A DNA stretch of 52,274 bases from Microcaldota archaeon (lineage in GTDB: Archaea > Micrarchaeota > Micrarchaeia > Anstonellales > Bilamarchaeaceae). The notes under the pieces were generated by a model, which ran no database searches, was not told the origin of the DNA, and saw only the letters and a program-made list of their open reading frames with translations. This document shows, piece by piece, positions 48,930-52,274 of the stretch. Location of the stretch: assembly GCA_018304385.1 (NCBI GenBank), contig JAGVWJ010000012.1, positions 1 through 52,274 on the forward strand, in the 5' to 3' direction. A program made the translations under genes and the position numbers. Numbering within the stretch: position 1 is the stretch's first letter; each line of letters starts with the position of its first letter.

Positions 48930-50195
48930 CTACCAGCAAACCCCTTCGTAATTTTTATCACTCTTTTTCTTTAGAACGTATCTGCCATCAAAAACGATTT
49001 TATCTTTGTATAATTTTTCATCATTAAACTCTTCCCATTCAGTAAGAATAAAAATAATATCTGAAAAAGCAAGTGCCCCCTTTAGCGAACTCGCATATTC
49101 TATTTTATCTCCAAATATTTTTTTCGCATTTTCATTTGCAATTGGATCATAAGCCGCGAGCTTACAGCTACTAGCTAACAGCTCATTGATTACTTTTATG
49201 CTAGGCGCTTCACGCATATCATCGCTATCTGGCTTGAACGCTAAACCAAGGATCGTAATTTTTTTATCTTTTAGTGTACCTAACTTCTTTTTTGCTAATT
49301 CAACAATCTTTAATGGCTGGTTTTCATTCACGCCTATAACCGCGTTTAGTATCTTTGGACTAACATCAACATTTTTTGCTGTGGATATTAGAGATTTGAC
49401 ATCTTTTGGAAAACAACTGCCTCCATATCCAATTCCAGCATTCAAAAACGCCCGCCCAATTCTCTTATCAATGCCAATTGCATTCATTACATCGTAAACA
49501 TCAATATTCAGCGCTTTGCAGATATTGCCAATTTCATTTGAGAAACTTATTTTCGTAGCAAGAAACGCATTGCTTGTGTATTTTATCATCTCTGCAGTTC
49601 GTAAATCAGTGCTTAAAATAGGACATTTAAAATTTTTATATAACCCGTAGACTTTTTCATAAGATTTATCATCATTTGCACCTATAATAATCCTGTCTGG
49701 ATTCATAAAATCATAAACTGCGTTGCCTTCGCGTAAAAACTCGGGGTTCATTGCGATTCCAAAATCCTTTCCGCATTTTTTTCCGCTTTCTTTTTCTAAA
49801 ATATGGATTAGGCTTTCAGTAGTTTTTGGTGGAACTGTACTTTTTACTACAACAACACAATAATCTTTTTTCGATTTCAGCTTTTTTCCAATATCTCGCG
49901 CAGCATTTTCAATATATTTTAGATCAGTACTTCCATCCTCGCGCGAAGGCGTGCCAACGCAAATAAAAATAACTTCTGCTGTTTGTGGCAACTGGTTTGT
50001 GGCATTTAGCTTTTTTCCAGCATGGTTCTTCAACAAATTCTCAAGTCCTTTTTCAAATATAGGAGCTTTCGCTTTATTAAGCATGTCAACTTTTGATTTG
50101 TCAATATCTATGCAAGTGACGTTATTGCCAAGCTCTGCGAGGCATGCGCCTGTAACAAGACCAACATAGCCAGTGCCAACTATAGTAATGTTCAT
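48930..50195 (-). CDS. UDP-glucose 6-dehydrogenase family
   Basis: MNITIVGTGYVGLVTGACLAELGNNVTCIDID; MNPEFLREGNAVYDFMNPDRIIIG; GIGYGGSCFPKDVKSLI. Confidence 0.93.
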   Translation of the reverse strand: MNITIVGTGYVGLVTGACLAELGNNVTCIDIDKSKVDMLNKAKAPIFEKGLENLLKNHAGKKLNATNQLPQTAEVIFICVGTPSREDGSTDLKYIENAARDIGKKLKSKKDYCVVVVKSTVPPKTTESLIHILEKESGKKCGKDFGIAMNPEFLREGNAVYDFMNPDRIIIGANDDKSYEKVYGLYKNFKCPILSTDLRTAEMIKYTSNAFLATKISFSNEIGNICKALNIDVYDVMNAIGIDKRIGRAFLNAGIGYGGSCFPKDVKSLISTAKNVDVSPKILNAVIGVNENQPLKIVELAKKKLGTLKDKKITILGLAFKPDSDDMREAPSIKVINELLASSCKLAAYDPIANENAKKIFGDKIEYASSLKGALAFSDIIFILTEWEEFNDEKLYKDKIVFDGRYVLKKKSDKNYEGVCW

Positions 50196-50228
50196 AAAAA
50201 TCATTTAGATAAATAGATTAATAACTTA

Positions 50229-51008
50229 TTATTCTTTGCCTGCAATAAGCTTGCCTTGATAATAAATCTTTCCACCATGAATATTGCATCCTATTCGAGC
50301 TGGATCTCCGTTTAGATGAATCTCGCCACCGCTCATATCCTTTCCGACATCTGGATAGGCAGATCCATGAAGTATAATTTTTCCACCAGACATGCCATCT
50401 CCAAGATTATCTAGTACATCTCCTTTGATTACCAATGTTCCGCCGCTCATATCCGAACCTGCGAATACGCCTGCATTGCCATCTAGAACAATTCTGCCTG
50501 CACGCATTTCTTGCCCTAAACCAACATCAACATTACCTGTTACGTTGACAATTTTATTATTTTCGTAACCCAGAAAACATATCCCCTCAGAAAGATGGGA
50601 TAAGTGAGATAAATCCAAATTATAATGCTTCGCACTTCCATTATTTATAAGTGCACTTAAGAAAACCCCTGCCTTAAGGTTAAAATGCGGTTCCTCTTGA
50701 AACTCTGCTAGCGCGATAGCAAATAACTGGACATCCTTGGGCGTATAAGGTAATCTGGCAAAGACTTTGACTAATGCAGATGCTTCTACATAATTCCCAA
50801 AAACCTCTGTATCAACTTCATCGCGATCATCGTAAGAATACTTAAACCTCTGCCATACTTCCTTTATTTCCTTAAGCGCTTTATTTTCTTTTACATCTGG
50901 TTTTCGAACCTCTTGTTTTGTTTCTTTTTTGTATCTTCTAAAAACATCATGGGCGCTAACTCTGGACCTCGCTTTAATTCTAGAATCAGCATTCATCGCA
51001 ATTCGCAT
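50229..51008 (-). CDS. GXGXG-motif beta-helix protein (glutamate synthase C-domain / FwdC-like), stand-alone
   Basis: C-terminal repeats GSDMSGGTLVIKGDVLDNLGDGMSGGKIILHGSAYPDVGKDMSGGEIHLNGDPARIGCNIHGGKIYYQG. Confidence 0.7.
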   Translation of the reverse strand: MRIAMNADSRIKARSRVSAHDVFRRYKKETKQEVRKPDVKENKALKEIKEVWQRFKYSYDDRDEVDTEVFGNYVEASALVKVFARLPYTPKDVQLFAIALAEFQEEPHFNLKAGVFLSALINNGSAKHYNLDLSHLSHLSEGICFLGYENNKIVNVTGNVDVGLGQEMRAGRIVLDGNAGVFAGSDMSGGTLVIKGDVLDNLGDGMSGGKIILHGSAYPDVGKDMSGGEIHLNGDPARIGCNIHGGKIYYQGKLIAGKE

Positions 51009-51044
51009 AGAATAAGTTGTGTTAAGAAAGAAATAAAAAAGTAA

Positions 51045-51977
51045 TCAATTAGACTTCTTACCAGTAACAGCAGTAGGAAAATCAAGCCTCTTTATGTCAT
51101 GCAAACCAGCTTCCTTAAACCAGTCTATTACCTCATCAAAAGAATGCTTTGACTGATATTTTGGAGAGTACCAATCAAATGTATCGAGCAAGCGCCAATC
51201 TTTATTTTCATGTGTAGAGATAAAAGCCTTAAATGGATACCCAATTATCGGGATCCGCGTAACAGAATATATTGGCTCGACGACAAATTTACATACACTG
51301 TATAACTGTTTTCTATCCATGCGCGTAGTGGCAATTCTTAGTACATCTGTTGCTAGAAAATGGATCTTTTTTGAGTATAACCATATACTAATCCTACCAG
51401 TATTCTTTAAGAGCTTCGGAAGTTGCATAAAGGCTTCTTTGCAGTTAGGAGTATGATGAAGTACCCCTAAACTGAATACGTAATCAAAGGTATTTTCTTT
51501 AAAAGGAAGGTGAAAAACATCAGCTTGTATAAAATCAATGTCATTTCTTTTACCAAGATTTTGAAATGCTGCATCAACTGCAAAACTCAGATCAATAGCA
51601 ACAACTCTTGCACCAGCATTGCATGTGACCTCTGAATACCTGCCACTTCCGCAACCAACATCCAAAACAAGTTTATTCTTTAGGTCTTTTAGGTTAAACC
51701 CAGTAATGCGCTGAAAATGTTTAGTAGATTCATCTCTTCCAGTTTTAGAATCAAGCTGAGTACTCTTATGCGCATGCCATTCAAAGCTAAAATTATCAAC
51801 ATATAAATCCGATACAACAAAACGAGGGATATAATTCTTTATCTTATAGCTTTTTTTGCATGAACTGCATAGTAGAAAACCTTCCTTGATACCAAGCTTG
51901 TCAGATTGCTTTATTTTGCATTTCATAGACGATTTACAATCTGGACAAACAATTACTTTAAGAAGTGATTTTTTCAT
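51045..51977 (-). CDS. Class I SAM methyltransferase with N-terminal zinc-ribbon (Trm112-like)
   Basis: VCPDCKSSMKCK...CSSCKKSYKIKNYIPRFV; LVLDVGCGSGRYSEVTCNAGARVVAIDLS; FSLGVLHHTPN. Confidence 0.88.
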   Translation of the reverse strand: MKKSLLKVIVCPDCKSSMKCKIKQSDKLGIKEGFLLCSSCKKSYKIKNYIPRFVVSDLYVDNFSFEWHAHKSTQLDSKTGRDESTKHFQRITGFNLKDLKNKLVLDVGCGSGRYSEVTCNAGARVVAIDLSFAVDAAFQNLGKRNDIDFIQADVFHLPFKENTFDYVFSLGVLHHTPNCKEAFMQLPKLLKNTGRISIWLYSKKIHFLATDVLRIATTRMDRKQLYSVCKFVVEPIYSVTRIPIIGYPFKAFISTHENKDWRLLDTFDWYSPKYQSKHSFDEVIDWFKEAGLHDIKRLDFPTAVTGKKSN

Positions 51978-52024
51978 AAAAACACGATTTATTAGTTGTA
52001 GGAATATATTTTAATCTAACTATG

Positions 52025-52032
52025 TATATAAA
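52025..52032. promoter_or_regulatory. TATA-like box (TATATAAA) about 30 nt upstream of the next start
   Basis: TATATAAATTTA 38 nt before ATG at 52063; consistent with a short archaeal 5' UTR. Confidence 0.4.
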
Positions 52033-52062
52033 TTTATCTAAACTAATTCTGCGGTAATAAAT

Positions 52063-52274
52063 ATGGTGGATGGAGATATTAATGAAGGAATTATAATTCC
52101 TGGGCAAGAGAATGAAATTCTAGAAGAAGAGAAGAAAAGGGTCGCACAACTAGTAAAAGATTTCCAAGAAAAACGAATCGAAGACGGCAGTAATAATGGC
52201 AAGGTAACATTCAATCCAATATCACTAAAACAATATCAAAAAACATATGGAATAGTTGGTAATCATAGCGGTGT
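52063..52274 (+). CDS. 5' part of an unknown protein (runs off the window)
   Basis: Open from ATG 52063: MVDGDINEGIIIPGQENEILEEEKKRVAQLVKDFQEKRIEDGSNNGKVTFNPISLKQYQKTYGIVGNHSG. Confidence 0.55.
   Translation, partial: MVDGDINEGIIIPGQENEILEEEKKRVAQLVKDFQEKRIEDGSNNGKVTFNPISLKQYQKTYGIVGNHSG

Noticed and set aside
1-52274. tRNA/rRNA genes, transposases, integrases or toxin-antitoxin/defence genes
   Set aside because: None recognised by eye on either strand; a tRNAscan/HMM search would be needed to exclude small ones.

Overview
The window reads as a dense ~50 kb surface-glycan biosynthesis island, probably archaeal and possibly DPANN-type. The archaeal call is an inference from GGTGA-type Shine-Dalgarno sites, TATA-like boxes a short distance upstream of starts, archaeal-style surface-protein modules and a DPM1/AglJ-like glycosyltransferase. 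About 45 genes are packed in mixed orientation with almost no intergenic space. From left to right: a partial surface protein with DAG repeats and a DUF2341-like domain; a frame-disrupted HEAT-repeat gene; a formyltransferase; a radical SAM gene; glycosyltransferases; a nonulosonic (sialic/legionaminic-like) acid module carrying a WbpG/HisH/HisF amidation trio; perosamine-type genes (GMD plus DegT aminotransferase); a CDP-sugar module (RfbF, RfbG-like, 3,5-epimerase, reductase, C-methyltransferase); many extended-SDR NDP-sugar epimerases alternating with three FkbM methyltransferases; a GDP-heptose-type pair (SIS isomerase plus HddA kinase); two large GT-C-like membrane proteins; and a near-complete ADP-heptose operon with a GmhB-HldE2 fusion and two GT9 heptosyltransferase-like genes. 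It ends with UGDH, a stand-alone GXGXG beta-helix protein and a zinc-ribbon methyltransferase. I saw no tRNA, rRNA, CRISPR array or transposase. The most interesting points are the co-occurrence of two heptose-activation routes with an amidated-nonulosonate pathway in one probable archaeal locus, several apparently broken or truncated genes, and a few structured intergenic elements. All product calls come from motif recognition by eye; no searches were run.
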